The notes beneath the pieces were generated by a model. It was not told where the DNA came from. It was given only the letters and a program-made list of their open reading frames with translations, and ran no database searches. From Chromatiaceae bacterium (GTDB taxonomy: Bacteria; Pseudomonadota; Gammaproteobacteria; Chromatiales; Chromatiaceae): DNA of 46,745 bases. Below, piece after piece: positions 1-9,023 of this stretch (the stretch's first letter is position 1; each line of letters starts with the position of its first letter). A program made the position numbers and the translations under genes. The stretch lies in contig JALSSC010000050.1 of NCBI GenBank assembly GCA_026984455.1, forward strand, positions 1-46,745. Direction: 5' to 3'.

Positions 1-1
1 C

Positions 2-235
2 GCCGATACGGGGCAGATGCACGACTGTTGCGCCGAGGCCCCGGCCTCCCCCTGCCCCCGGCACCACCAGGGGGGCTGTGCCCACTGCCCGTGCAGCGCC
101 TCCACGGCCATGCTGCCCAGCCATCCACAGCCGTTACGGCCGGCCCGGACCGGCGAACCGCCCTTCCCTTCCCTGCGTGACGTCGCCATCGTCCCGCCCC
201 CGGCATCCGCCCCCTTCCGCCCTCCCCGCGTCTGA
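2..235 (+). CDS. C-terminal part of a Cys/His-rich small protein upstream of the efflux operon
   Basis: The frame is open from the window edge to a TGA at 233-235, so only the C-terminal 77 residues are present. The visible part carries a Cys/His cluster (HDCC, CPRHHQGGCAHCPC) and a proline-rich tail ending FRPPRV. Short Cys/His-rich proteins of the DUF2946 kind commonly precede CusCBA/CzcCBA operons in proteobacteria and often end in a PPRA-like tail, so position and composition agree. The role is unknown; periplasmic metal binding is inference. A chance GC-rich frame remains possible because the start and any signal peptide lie outside the window. Confidence 0.5.
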   Translation, partial: ADTGQMHDCCAEAPASPCPRHHQGGCAHCPCSASTAMLPSHPQPLRPARTGEPPFPSLRDVAIVPPPASAPFRPPRV

Positions 236-263
236 CTCCCCGCCCCTGTGGGGCGCATCGGCC

Positions 264-286
264 CCGGTCCCTCCGATGGGGACCGG
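264..286 (+). other. GC-rich stem-loop in the cusC leader
   Basis: CCGGTCCC (264-271) pairs with GGGACCGG (279-286) across a 7-nt loop, between the small Cys-rich gene and cusC. No T-run follows, so it is not a clear terminator. It could be an mRNA processing or stability structure. Confidence 0.3.
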
Positions 287-326
287 GATCCTCCCTCGAT
301 GTCTCTGTTTCCATGGAGTCCGTGGT

Positions 327-1625
327 ATGAACCTTCGCCTTTCCGCGGCGGGGCGCATCGCCCTGTCCCCACTGCTTTGGGCATCGCTCGCCCTCTTTCT
401 GCCACCGCACACCGGCCGCGCCGACGAACGGATCACCCTGGCCGAGGCGGAACGCCTCGCCCTGGAGCACGACCCCGCGGTGCGGACCCACGAGGCCCGT
501 GCCGCGGCCCTGGACGAGGCGGCGGTGGCCGACGGGCAACTGCCCGATCCCAGGCTGCGCACCGGCCTCTACAACCTGCCCCTCGATGACTTCAGTCTGG
601 CCAGCCAGCCCACCACCCAGTGGCGTCTGGGCATACAGCAGGCCTTTCCCCGGGGCGACAGCCTCAAGTACAAGGCCGGCCGTACCCGCGCCCGGGCCGA
701 GGCCGAACGCGCCCAGGCGGCCCTGAGCGCGGCCCAGGCCCGGCGTGGGGTGCGCGAGGCCTTCCTGGAGATCCTCTACCAGCAGGGTGCCCACCGGATC
801 GTGGTGGAGAACCGGGCCTTGTTCGCCGCCCTGGTGAACATCACCCAGGCCCATTACGGGGCCGGGCGCTCCGATCAACAGGACGTGCTCCGTGCCGAAT
901 TGGAGCTGTCCCGGCTGGACGACCGCCTGGACCGCATCCGCAACGCCGAAGAGTCCGCCCGCGCCGATCTGCAACGCTGGATCGGCGCGGCGGCCTCACG
1001 CCCGCTGGCGCCGGGGCTGCCCGGGCTGCCGGCCCCGCCGGCCGAGACCGAACTGCGGCGGGCCCTGGAACGGCACCCGGAGATCACCCGGCGTTCGGCC
1101 GTCATCCAGGCCCGGCAACAGGCGGTGGACCTGGCCCGCGAGCAGTACAAGCCCGGCTGGGGCCTGGGCGTGGAGTATCGCAAGCGCTTCGGTCACGACC
1201 CGGGCGGCGACGCACGCACCGACATGGCGGCGGTGATGCTCACCCTGGACCTGCCCCTGTTCACCGAGAAGCGCCAGGACCGGCGCCTGGCCGCCAGCCA
1301 GAAGGAGGCCGACGCCGCCTTCCTGGAGCGCGCCGACACCTACCGGCGGATGCGGCGCCTGCTGGCCCGGGAATACGCCAACTGGCGGCGTCTGGGCGAT
1401 CGCGCGGCGCGTTATGACAGCGAACTGGTGGATGCCGCCCATCAGAACGCCGAGGCCGCCCTCAACGCCTACCAGAGCGGCACCCTGGAGTTCACCAATC
1501 TCATGCGCGCCCGCATCACCGAGCTGGACGTCCAGCTCCAGGCCCTGCGGGTCGGGGTGGACCGGCTCAAGGCCCAGGCCCGGCTCCTCTATCTCGCCGC
1601 GGGCGCGAGGGAGGACGGCAGATGA
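327..1625 (+). CDS. cusC: TolC-family outer-membrane channel of the Cu/Ag efflux pump
   Basis: Encodes 432 residues of the TolC/OEP family, the outer-membrane exit duct of a tripartite RND efflux pump. An N-terminal signal peptide ends near residue 32 (a hydrophobic stretch, then GRADE). The remainder shows the long amphipathic helices typical of TolC barrels, including the ITLAEAERLALEHDP opening of the first repeat. ATG 327 is preferred because GGAG (315-318) lies 8 nt upstream and the signal peptide begins there; the longer open frame from 78 would put the signal peptide in the middle of the protein. The gene overlaps cusB by ATGA, implying translational coupling. Substrate is inferred from CusA and CusB. 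Confidence 0.88.
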   Translation: MNLRLSAAGRIALSPLLWASLALFLPPHTGRADERITLAEAERLALEHDPAVRTHEARAAALDEAAVADGQLPDPRLRTGLYNLPLDDFSLASQPTTQWRLGIQQAFPRGDSLKYKAGRTRARAEAERAQAALSAAQARRGVREAFLEILYQQGAHRIVVENRALFAALVNITQAHYGAGRSDQQDVLRAELELSRLDDRLDRIRNAEESARADLQRWIGAAASRPLAPGLPGLPAPPAETELRRALERHPEITRRSAVIQARQQAVDLAREQYKPGWGLGVEYRKRFGHDPGGDARTDMAAVMLTLDLPLFTEKRQDRRLAASQKEADAAFLERADTYRRMRRLLAREYANWRRLGDRAARYDSELVDAAHQNAEAALNAYQSGTLEFTNLMRARITELDVQLQALRVGVDRLKAQARLLYLAAGAREDGR

Positions 1626-3067
1626 AGACTCTCCTCTATGTCCTGATCCTGCTCGCCGTCAGCGTCCCCCCGCCCCTCCGGGCCGCCGCCGACGGCGACA
1701 AGAAGATCCTCTACTGGGTCGCCCCCATGGACCCCAACTACCGCCGCGACAAGCCCGGCAAGTCGCCCATGGGCATGGACCTGATCCCGGTGTACGCCGA
1801 GGACCAGGACGCCGGGGGCGCCGATGTCACCATTCCCCCGGAGATGGTCCAGAGCCTGGGCGTGCGTAGCGCCCCGGTGACCCGCGGCCGCCTGTCGCGG
1901 GAGATCGACACCATCGGCTACGTGGACTACGACGAATCCCGGGTGAGCCACATCCACCTGCGGGTGTCGGGCTGGATCGAGCGCCTGGCGGTGGCCTCCG
2001 AGGGCGAACGGGTCAAGCGTGGGCAACGCCTGTTCAACCTGTATTCACCCGAACTGGTGAACGCCCAGGAGGAATACATTCAGGCCCTGCAGGCCAAGCA
2101 CGAGCGTCTGATCCAGGCCTCCCGCGACCGCCTGCGTGCCCTCGGCCTCACCAAGGGTCAGATCAAGGCCCTGGGCAGGCGCATGCGCGCCCTCCAGACC
2201 CTGTCCATCTACGCCCCCCAGGACGGGGTGGTGTCGGACCTGCCGGTACGCGAGGGGATGTACGTGCGGCCGGCCATGCGGGTCATGGCCCTGGCCGACC
2301 TCTCCAGCATCTGGCTCCTGGCCGAGGTCTTCGAGCGCCAGTCGGAATGGGTGCACACCGGTGACCGCGCCGAGGTGCGCCTGCCCTTCTTGCCCGGACG
2401 CCGCTGGCGGGGGCGGGTGGAGTACATCTACCCGGCCCTGGACCCAAAGACCCGGACCCTGCGGGTGCGCCTGCGCTTTGCCAATCCCGACGAGGCCCTC
2501 AAGCCCAACATGTACGCCAAGGTCCGCCTCTATGCCGAGCCGCGCGAAGACGTCCTGAGCGTCCCCCTGGAGGCCCTGATCCGCACCGGCCGGGCGGAGC
2601 GGGTGATCCTCGCCCTGGGCAAGGGCCGCTTCGCCGTCCGCGAGGTGGTCTCCGGGATCGAGAGCGGCGACCGGGTGGAGATCCGCAAGGGGCTGAAGGA
2701 GGGCGACGAGGTGGTGGTCTCCGGCCAGTTCCTGATCGACTCCGAGGCCAGCATGAGGGGCGCCCTGCAGCGCATGGCCCCGGCCCCGGAAGAGACCGCG
2801 ACGGAGAAGGAGGACACCGCCGAAGAGGCCACGGCCCCCATTCATGGGCGGGGGCGGGTGGTGGCCCTGAAGCCCGCCGCGGGCAAGATCAATCTCAGGC
2901 ACGACCCCATCCCCGCCCTGGGCTGGCCGGCGATGACCATGGACTTCGAACTGGGCGAGGGCGTCTCCCTGGAGGCCCTGAAGCCCGGTGACCCGGTGCG
3001 CTTCACCCTGAGGAAGGGTGACACCGGGATCGTCATCACCGCCATCGCCGTGGAGAAGAGACCATGA
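1622..3067 (+). CDS. cusB: Periplasmic adaptor CusB with N-terminal metal-binding domain and fused C-terminal CusF domain
   Basis: Membrane-fusion subunit of 481 residues linking CusA to CusC. A signal peptide (about residues 1-22) is followed by a heavy-metal-binding domain at 31-58 with PMDP and SPMGMDL, keeping the methionines used for Cu/Ag. The barrel-sandwich, hairpin and beta-barrel domains occupy about 90-390. A linker rich in Glu and Ala leads to a CusF-like domain (about 405-481) holding the ligand set His427, Trp435, Met438 and Met440 (motif GWPAMTMDF). In E. coli CusF is a separate periplasmic chaperone handing Cu(I)/Ag(I) to CusB. Here both metal-handling domains are on one chain. 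It overlaps cusC and cusA by ATGA at each end. Confidence 0.93.
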   Translation: MKTLLYVLILLAVSVPPPLRAAADGDKKILYWVAPMDPNYRRDKPGKSPMGMDLIPVYAEDQDAGGADVTIPPEMVQSLGVRSAPVTRGRLSREIDTIGYVDYDESRVSHIHLRVSGWIERLAVASEGERVKRGQRLFNLYSPELVNAQEEYIQALQAKHERLIQASRDRLRALGLTKGQIKALGRRMRALQTLSIYAPQDGVVSDLPVREGMYVRPAMRVMALADLSSIWLLAEVFERQSEWVHTGDRAEVRLPFLPGRRWRGRVEYIYPALDPKTRTLRVRLRFANPDEALKPNMYAKVRLYAEPREDVLSVPLEALIRTGRAERVILALGKGRFAVREVVSGIESGDRVEIRKGLKEGDEVVVSGQFLIDSEASMRGALQRMAPAPEETATEKEDTAEEATAPIHGRGRVVALKPAAGKINLRHDPIPALGWPAMTMDFELGEGVSLEALKPGDPVRFTLRKGDTGIVITAIAVEKRP

Positions 3068-6000
3068 TCGCCCGCGTCATCGAATGGTCGGTGGGCAACC
3101 GCTTCATGGTGATCCTGTTGACCCTCGTCCTGGTGGGCTGGGGGGTCTATGCGGTCCAGAGAACCCCCCTGGACGCCATCCCCGATCTCTCCGACGTCCA
3201 GGTCATCATCAAGACCAGCTATCCCGGACAGGCCCCCCAGGTGGTGGAGGATCAGGTCACCTATCCCTTGACCACGGCCATGCTCTCGGTGCCCAAGGCG
3301 GTGAACGTGCGGGGCTACTCCTTCTTCGGGGACTCCTACGTCTATGTGATCTTCGAGGATGGCACCGATCCCTACTGGGCGCGCTCGCGGGTCCTGGAAT
3401 ACCTCAGCCAGGTGACCGGCAAGCTGCCCGCCGAGGCCCGCCCCGAGCTGGGCCCGGACGCCACCGGGGTGGGCTGGGTCTACGAATACGCCCTGGTGGA
3501 CCGCAGCGGCACCCATGACCTGGCCCAGTTGCGCTCCCTTCAGGACTGGTTCCTGAAGTTCGAGTTGCAGACCGTGCCCGGGGTCTCCGAAGTGGCCACC
3601 ATCGGCGGCATGGTGAAGCAGTACCAAGTGGTCCTGGACCCGGACCGGATGCGCGCCTACGGCCTCACCCTGCCCCGGGTCAAGGCCGCCATCCGCCGCG
3701 GCAACCAGGAGACCGGCGGCTCGGTGGTGGAGATGGCCGAGGCCGAGTACATGGTCCGCGCCACCGGCTACATCCAAGGCCTGAAGGACCTGCGCGCCAT
3801 CCCCCTGGGGATGAGCGACCACGGGATCCCCATCCTCCTCCAGGACGTGGCCGACATCCGCCTGGGACCACAGATGCGCCGCGGCATCGCCGAGCTGGAC
3901 GGCGAGGGCGAGGTGGTGGGCGGGGTCATCGTCATGCGCTTCGGCGAGAACGCCCTGACCACCATCGAGGGGGTCAAGGCGCGCCTCGAGGAACTGGCCA
4001 AGGGCCTCCCCAAGGGGGTGGAGATCGTCCCCACCTACGACCGCTCCGGGCTCATCGAACGCGCCGTGGAGACCCTGCGCGGCAAGCTCATCGAGGAATT
4101 CGTGGTGGTCGCCCTGGTGTGCGGGGTCTTCCTGTTCCACCTGCGCTCGGCCCTGGTGATCGTGCTGTCCCTGCCGGTGGGCATCCTCACCGCCTTCATC
4201 GTCATGGAGCGGCTCGGCATCAACGCCAACATCATGTCCCTGGGGGGCATCGCCATCGCCATCGGGGCCATGGTGGACGCCGCCATCGTGATGATCGAGA
4301 ACGTCCACAAACACCTGGAGAAGACCCGGATCACCGCGGCCAACCGCTGGGCGGTGATCTCCCAGGCCGCGCGCGAGGTGGGCCCGCCGCTGTTCTTCTC
4401 CCTGCTCATCATCACCCTCAGCTTCCTACCGGTGTTCACCCTGGAGGCCCAGGAGGGCCGTCTGTTCGCCCCCCTGGCCTTCACCAAGACCTTGGCCATG
4501 GCCGCCGCGGCCGGGCTCTCGGTGACCCTGGTGCCGGTGCTCATGGGCTGGTTCATCCGCGGCCACATCACACCCGAACACAGGAACCCCATCAACCGCC
4601 TGCTCATCGCCCTCTACCAGCCCTTCATCCGCCTCACCCTGCGCTTCCCACGGACCCTCCTGGTGCTGGTGGCGGCGGGCATGGTGCTGGGCTTCTGGCC
4701 CTTGCAGCACATCGGCTCCGAGTTCATGCCCGACTTGGACGAGGGCGACCTGCTGTACATGCCGAGCACCTTCCCCGCGGTCTCCGCCGGCAAGGCGGCG
4801 CAGATCCTGCAACAGACCGACCGCATGATCCGCACGCTGCCCGAGGTGAAGCGGGTCTTCGGCAAGGTGGGCCGCGCCGAGACCGCCACCGACCCCGCGC
4901 CGCTGACCATGATCGAGACCACCATCCAGCTCAAGCCCCGGGAGCGGTGGCGACCGGGCATGACCATGGCCAGGCTCAAGCAGGAACTGGACCACCTGGT
5001 GAAGGTCCCCGGCCTCACCAACGCCTGGGTGATGCCCATCAAGAACCGTATCGACATGCTCGCCACCGGCATCAAGACCCCGGTGGGGATCAAGGTGGCC
5101 GGGCCCGACCTGGAGGTGATCGAGCGCGTGGGCAAGCGCATCGAGGAGGTGGTGAAAAAGGTCCCGGGGACGGTCTCGGTCTATTCCGAACGGGTGGCCG
5201 GCGGCCGTTACGTCACCGTGGACGTGGACCGCCAGGCCGCCGCCCGCCTCGGCCTCAACGTGGCCGACGTCCAGGAGGTGGTGCGCACCGCCCTGGGTGG
5301 AATGCGCGTGACCCAGACCGTGGAGGGCCTGGAACGCTATCCGGTGAACATCCGCTACCCCCGCGAACTGCGCGACTCCCTGGAACGCCTGCGCCAGGTC
5401 CCCCTGGTCACCCCCCAGGGCGCCCAGGTGCCCCTGAGCGAGGTGGCCGAGATCCGCATCGACCCGGGTCCCGGGATGATCAAGACCGAGAACGCCCGCC
5501 TCAACGGCTGGATCTACATCGACCTGGAGGGCCGTGACATCGGCAGCTACGTGCGGGACGCCCAGCGCGCCGTGCGCGAACGGGTGGAACTCCCGCCCGG
5601 CTACTCCATCGCCTGGTCCGGCCAGTACGAATACATGATGCGGGCCAAGGAGAAGCTCACCACCGTGGTCCCCGCCACCCTGGCGGTGATCCTGTTGCTC
5701 CTCTACATCAACTTCCGCAACCTCGCCGAGGTGGCCATCATCCTCGGCACCCTGCCCCTGGCCCTGGTGGGGGGGATCTGGCTGCTCTACCTGTTGCAGT
5801 ACAACCTCTCGGTGGCGGTGGGGGTGGGCTTCATCGCCCTGGCCGGGGTGGCGGTGGAGATCGGCGTCGTGATGCTGGTCTATCTGGACCAGGCCCTGCG
5901 CCACCACCGTGAGCAGGCCGCCCAGGACGGTCGCCCCCTGACCCGCGCCGACCTGCGCCAGGCGGTGATCGACGGCGCCCTGCTGCGGGTGCGGCCCATC

Positions 6001-6204
6001 ACGATGACCGTGGCGACCATCATCGCCGGCCTGCTGCCCATCATGTTGGGCGGCGGCACCGGCTCCGAGGTCATGCGCCGCATCGCCGCCCCCATGGTGG
6101 GCGGCATGGTCACCGCCACCATCCTCACCCTGGTGGTGATCCCCGCCGTCTATCTCTTGTGGAAGCAGCGCGGCCTGCCCAGAAACCGGGAGCAGCAGTC
6201 ATGA
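3064..6204 (+). CDS. cusA: RND-family Cu(I)/Ag(I) efflux pump CusA
   Basis: Inner-membrane proton-driven pump of 1046 residues (heavy-metal RND family). The TM4 signature [13 protein letters not shown] carries the conserved Asp and Glu and is the form found in copper/silver members (HME4). The periplasmic methionine triad is present at Met566 (YMPST), Met616 (LTMIE) and Met665 (RIDMLATG); the spacing of 50 and 49 residues equals that of E. coli CusA Met573, Met623 and Met672. This supports monovalent copper or silver over zinc/cobalt/cadmium as substrate. The start overlaps the cusB stop, and the stop overlaps the next gene, by ATGA. Full length, no frameshift. Confidence 0.95.
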   Translation: MIARVIEWSVGNRFMVILLTLVLVGWGVYAVQRTPLDAIPDLSDVQVIIKTSYPGQAPQVVEDQVTYPLTTAMLSVPKAVNVRGYSFFGDSYVYVIFEDGTDPYWARSRVLEYLSQVTGKLPAEARPELGPDATGVGWVYEYALVDRSGTHDLAQLRSLQDWFLKFELQTVPGVSEVATIGGMVKQYQVVLDPDRMRAYGLTLPRVKAAIRRGNQETGGSVVEMAEAEYMVRATGYIQGLKDLRAIPLGMSDHGIPILLQDVADIRLGPQMRRGIAELDGEGEVVGGVIVMRFGENALTTIEGVKARLEELAKGLPKGVEIVPTYDRSGLIERAVETLRGKLIEEFVVVALVCGVFLFHLRSALVIVLSLPVGILTAFIVMERLGINANIMSLGGIAIAIGAMVDAAIVMIENVHKHLEKTRITAANRWAVISQAAREVGPPLFFSLLIITLSFLPVFTLEAQEGRLFAPLAFTKTLAMAAAAGLSVTLVPVLMGWFIRGHITPEHRNPINRLLIALYQPFIRLTLRFPRTLLVLVAAGMVLGFWPLQHIGSEFMPDLDEGDLLYMPSTFPAVSAGKAAQILQQTDRMIRTLPEVKRVFGKVGRAETATDPAPLTMIETTIQLKPRERWRPGMTMARLKQELDHLVKVPGLTNAWVMPIKNRIDMLATGIKTPVGIKVAGPDLEVIERVGKRIEEVVKKVPGTVSVYSERVAGGRYVTVDVDRQAAARLGLNVADVQEVVRTALGGMRVTQTVEGLERYPVNIRYPRELRDSLERLRQVPLVTPQGAQVPLSEVAEIRIDPGPGMIKTENARLNGWIYIDLEGRDIGSYVRDAQRAVRERVELPPGYSIAWSGQYEYMMRAKEKLTTVVPATLAVILLLLYINFRNLAEVAIILGTLPLALVGGIWLLYLLQYNLSVAVGVGFIALAGVAVEIGVVMLVYLDQALRHHREQAAQDGRPLTRADLRQAVIDGALLRVRPITMTVATIIAGLLPIMLGGGTGSEVMRRIAAPMVGGMVTATILTLVVIPAVYLLWKQRGLPRNREQQS

Positions 6205-6527
6205 AATTCGCTCAAGTCGTGGCCATCGTCCGTCCCGAACGCCTGCCCGAGATCGAGGAGCGCCTCAAGGACCTCAACGTCCCCGGCCTCAGCGTCAGCC
6301 GGGCCAAGGGCTTCGGCGACTACGCCGACTTCTACAAGCGCGACTGGATGGTGGGCCACGTGCGCATCGAGGTCTTCATCGGCGCCGACCGCGCCGAGGC
6401 CATCGCCGAGGCCATCGTCGAGGCCGCCCATACCGGCCTCGACGGCGACGGCCTGGTGGCCATCAGTCCCGTATCCCACGTCTGGCACATCCGCACCCGG
6501 CGGAAATGCGGGGGCGATGCCTGTTGA
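6201..6527 (+). CDS. PII-like protein (PII-NG type) coupled to metal efflux
   Basis: A 108-residue PII-superfamily protein beginning [20 protein letters not shown], with a T-loop-like stretch around residues 38-50 ([14 protein letters not shown]) and a C-terminal [12 protein letters not shown] segment in place of the usual GEEGEDAI region. True GlnB/GlnK uridylylation and ATP/2-oxoglutarate motifs are not clearly kept. A PII 'new group' (PII-NG) encoded next to CusA/CzcA-type pumps is described in the literature, and this fits by sequence and by ATGA overlap with cusA. Its ligand is not known to me. A trimeric regulator of the pump, analogous to GlnK on AmtB, is an inference from the operon. 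Confidence 0.8.
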   Translation: MKFAQVVAIVRPERLPEIEERLKDLNVPGLSVSRAKGFGDYADFYKRDWMVGHVRIEVFIGADRAEAIAEAIVEAAHTGLDGDGLVAISPVSHVWHIRTRRKCGGDAC

Positions 6528-6568
6528 TCCATGGCGCAATTCAGCGCCTTCTTGTGCATGGACGCAGG

Positions 6569-6643
6569 CATAGGAACGACTTCAGCCGCGACCCGGCGTG
6601 GCCACTCCGCGCGGGAGTCATCGCGGCTGAAGCCGCGCCTATG
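6569..6643. repeat. REP-like palindrome between converging genes
   Basis: Two 23-nt arms (6569-6591 and 6621-6643) are inverted repeats matching at 20 of 23 positions around a 29-nt loop. The core is CTTCAGCCGCGA, typical of gammaproteobacterial REP/BIME palindromes. It sits between the converging PII-like and RCK genes, where it could stabilise or end both transcripts. The TAG stop of the minus-strand RCK gene (6639-6641) lies inside the right arm. Confidence 0.7.
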
Positions 6644-7367
6644 AAGGGCGGCCCCAAGCGGAAGCCTGGATCTCGCCCCGAAAACGCTCGATCTCGTCCC
6701 GCAGGCCGATGATCACCAGCAGATCCCCCGTCTCCAGACGGTGGGAGCGCCCCGCATTGACATAGATCATGCTGTCTCCCTCCGAATCGGGCTCCCGGGT
6801 GACCACCCCGAGCAAGATCAGGTTGTAGCTCTCGCGCAGATGGAGTTCCTGGAGTTCACGCCCCATCAGGCCCGAACCCTCCACCACCGGCACCTCGGCC
6901 AGGTCGAGGCTCTCCCGGCCGAACAGGGTGCTCTCCAGGGTATCCAGTATCCATGGACGGCGGATGAGTTCGTGGATCTTCATGGCGCTCAGGGCATAGG
7001 GGTCGATGACCTTGCTCGCCCCCGCGGCCTTGAGCTTGGCCTCCGAGCCCTCGGACTCGGCCACGCACAGGATATCGACGCTGGGGGCCAGGGCACGTGC
7101 CGAGAGGGCCAGAAAGAGATTCTGTGCCTCGTCCTCCAACAGACAGAAGACCACCCGCACGCGGTCACCCAGGCCGAGACGGCGCAGGGCCTCGTCGTCG
7201 GTGACGTCCACCACCACGGCGTCGAAGTCCTTGGCCCGGGCATAACCCACCTGCGAGTAATCGGCGGCGGCGAGACGCACCGCGTAACCACTGGCACGCA
7301 GCTGCTCGGCCACCTCCAGACCCAGGTTGCCGCAACCGAAGATGAGAATGTCCTTGGGGACGTCCAT
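6639..7367 (-). CDS. Stand-alone RCK (TrkA-N/TrkA-C) K+ channel regulatory protein
   Basis: A 242-residue soluble protein starting MDVPKDILIFGCGNLG, with the Rossmann dinucleotide loop GCGNLG at 11-16 and an acidic residue at the end of strand 2. An RCK-N domain (about 1-135) is followed by a TrkA-C-like domain (about 150-235). ATG 7367 lies 1 nt after the stop of the upstream K+ channel gene, so the two are almost certainly co-translated. It resembles the second RCK domain of tandem-RCK channels, but on its own chain. Ligand (NAD(H), nucleotide or ion) cannot be read from the sequence. The TAG stop is contributed by the flanking REP-like repeat. Confidence 0.85.
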   Translation of the reverse strand: MDVPKDILIFGCGNLGLEVAEQLRASGYAVRLAAADYSQVGYARAKDFDAVVVDVTDDEALRRLGLGDRVRVVFCLLEDEAQNLFLALSARALAPSVDILCVAESEGSEAKLKAAGASKVIDPYALSAMKIHELIRRPWILDTLESTLFGRESLDLAEVPVVEGSGLMGRELQELHLRESYNLILLGVVTREPDSEGDSMIYVNAGRSHRLETGDLLVIIGLRDEIERFRGEIQASAWGRPS

Positions 7368-7368
7368 C

Positions 7369-8979
7369 TCAGATGGAACCCGAGTCCAGGCGATCCTTGA
7401 AGTGGACCACGCTGAAGCCATGACCGAATACCAGAATCCGGTCTCCGGCCTGGAGCCGGAAGTCCGCCGGTGGATTGAAATGGAAGGCGGCCCCGGTCCT
7501 GAGGGGGTAGACCCAGGGCGGGCGCTCGGCGGGCCAGTCACGCTGACTGACCACGCCGAAGAGGATCAAACGATAACGGGAGAAATCGAGGCTCCCCAAG
7601 GGCCGCCCATCCAAACGCCCCCCCGGATGCACCCGGACCGCATCCAGACGCACCCGTTCATCGCCGGTGAACATACCGTAGACCACCTCGAAGGCCACCG
7701 GCTGACCCACGTATTCCGCGGCCACCAGACTGATGGACTGATAGGGGGCAACGGTATGGTCGGCCCCCGCCAAGTTCAGCTTGCCGATGTTCTCTTTGTG
7801 GTTGGCGCGGGCGATGATCTCCACCCCGGGATTGAGCTGGCGCGCGCTCAGGGCGATGGAGACGTTCACCACGTCGTTCCCCGCCAGACAGAGCACCCGG
7901 ACGGCCTGGGCGATATTGAGGCGCTCCAGGAGATCGTCGCTGGTGGCGTCTCCCTGGATCGCCAGAAAGCCTTCGAGACGGGCCAGGCGGACGCGTTCCT
8001 CGTCCGCATCCACCACCACGAAACGTGCCTTGTCCCTGGCCAGGCGCCGGGCCACATCCTGCCCCACCCGCCCGAAGCCGCACACCAGGGTGTGGCGGGC
8101 ACGCCGTTGAACGGCGTCACACGCCTGCTGACGCCGGATCTCGGGCAACTTCTCGTTGAATGCGGAGACGATGATGGAGGTGAAGAAGGAGATCACCCCC
8201 AGACCGGCGACGATCAGGAACATGGTGACCAGACGGCCCTCGGTGGTCTGGGGCGTGATGTCGCCATAACCCACGGTGGACAGGGTCACCAGGGCCCAGT
8301 AGAGGGCATCGAAAAAGTCTTCGAGGTGCTCGCCCGGATAATCCGCCTCGAAATAATACAGGGCCGAGGCCGAGACCAGGAGCATGAAGGCCATGAAGAC
8401 CCCCAGGACGGAGAGTTCCACCCGTTTCTCCGCCAACACCTGACTGAAGCTGGTGACGCTGCGCGCGTAACGGAACAGCTTGAACAGGCGGAACAACAGA
8501 AACACCCGCAGGATCCGCAGGGAACGGTAAGAAGGCAGGATGGCGAGCAGGTCGATGATGGCCAAGGGCGTGGTCATGAACTCCCACTTGGTGCGCAGGA
8601 TCGCCCGCAGAGGGGGGCCAAAGCGGAAGGGGATGCCGAGGAAATCGGCCCGTTCGTAGTGCTCCAGCAGGATCTCGTGAGCATCGCTGTAGATCCACAG
8701 GCGGAGCAGATACTCCAGCACGAACAGGGTGACGATGAAGGCCTCGAAACTCGTCCCAAAGGCGCCCAGATCGTTGCGCACCTCGTAGACGAGGAGCCCC
8801 ACGGAGAACAGCACCAGCACCACCATACTGAGGTCGAAGGCCCGCCGCATAGGGGACTTCGGGTCTTCCAGCACGGCGCGAAAGAAGTCCTTGATCCGCC
8901 GATAGCGCACAGAGGCACGCAGGGCGTAACAGGCCTTGACGACGGTGGCGGCGAATCTTTGCGGGGGAGGCGTGGTCAC
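7369..8979 (-). CDS. Six-TM voltage-gated-type potassium channel with cytoplasmic RCK domain
   Basis: A 536-residue inner-membrane K+ channel. S1-S4 span about 45-190; S4 is Arg-rich (RSLRILRVFLLFRLFKLFR), as in voltage sensors. The pore helix and selectivity filter TVGYGD lie at 235-240, followed by S6. A cytoplasmic RCK domain begins about 295 with GFGRVG at 301-306, then a TrkA-C-like part to the C terminus. The start used is GTG 8979, the first possible start after an in-frame TAG; a start inside the first 43 residues cannot be excluded. The next gene encodes a second RCK protein 1 nt downstream, suggesting a channel whose gating ring uses two RCK types. Confidence 0.9.
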   Translation of the reverse strand: MTTPPPQRFAATVVKACYALRASVRYRRIKDFFRAVLEDPKSPMRRAFDLSMVVLVLFSVGLLVYEVRNDLGAFGTSFEAFIVTLFVLEYLLRLWIYSDAHEILLEHYERADFLGIPFRFGPPLRAILRTKWEFMTTPLAIIDLLAILPSYRSLRILRVFLLFRLFKLFRYARSVTSFSQVLAEKRVELSVLGVFMAFMLLVSASALYYFEADYPGEHLEDFFDALYWALVTLSTVGYGDITPQTTEGRLVTMFLIVAGLGVISFFTSIIVSAFNEKLPEIRRQQACDAVQRRARHTLVCGFGRVGQDVARRLARDKARFVVVDADEERVRLARLEGFLAIQGDATSDDLLERLNIAQAVRVLCLAGNDVVNVSIALSARQLNPGVEIIARANHKENIGKLNLAGADHTVAPYQSISLVAAEYVGQPVAFEVVYGMFTGDERVRLDAVRVHPGGRLDGRPLGSLDFSRYRLILFGVVSQRDWPAERPPWVYPLRTGAAFHFNPPADFRLQAGDRILVFGHGFSVVHFKDRLDSGSI

Positions 8980-9023
8980 GCCCTCAACATACCCCTAAAC
9001 GGGCCGGACGTCATGACCTCCGC

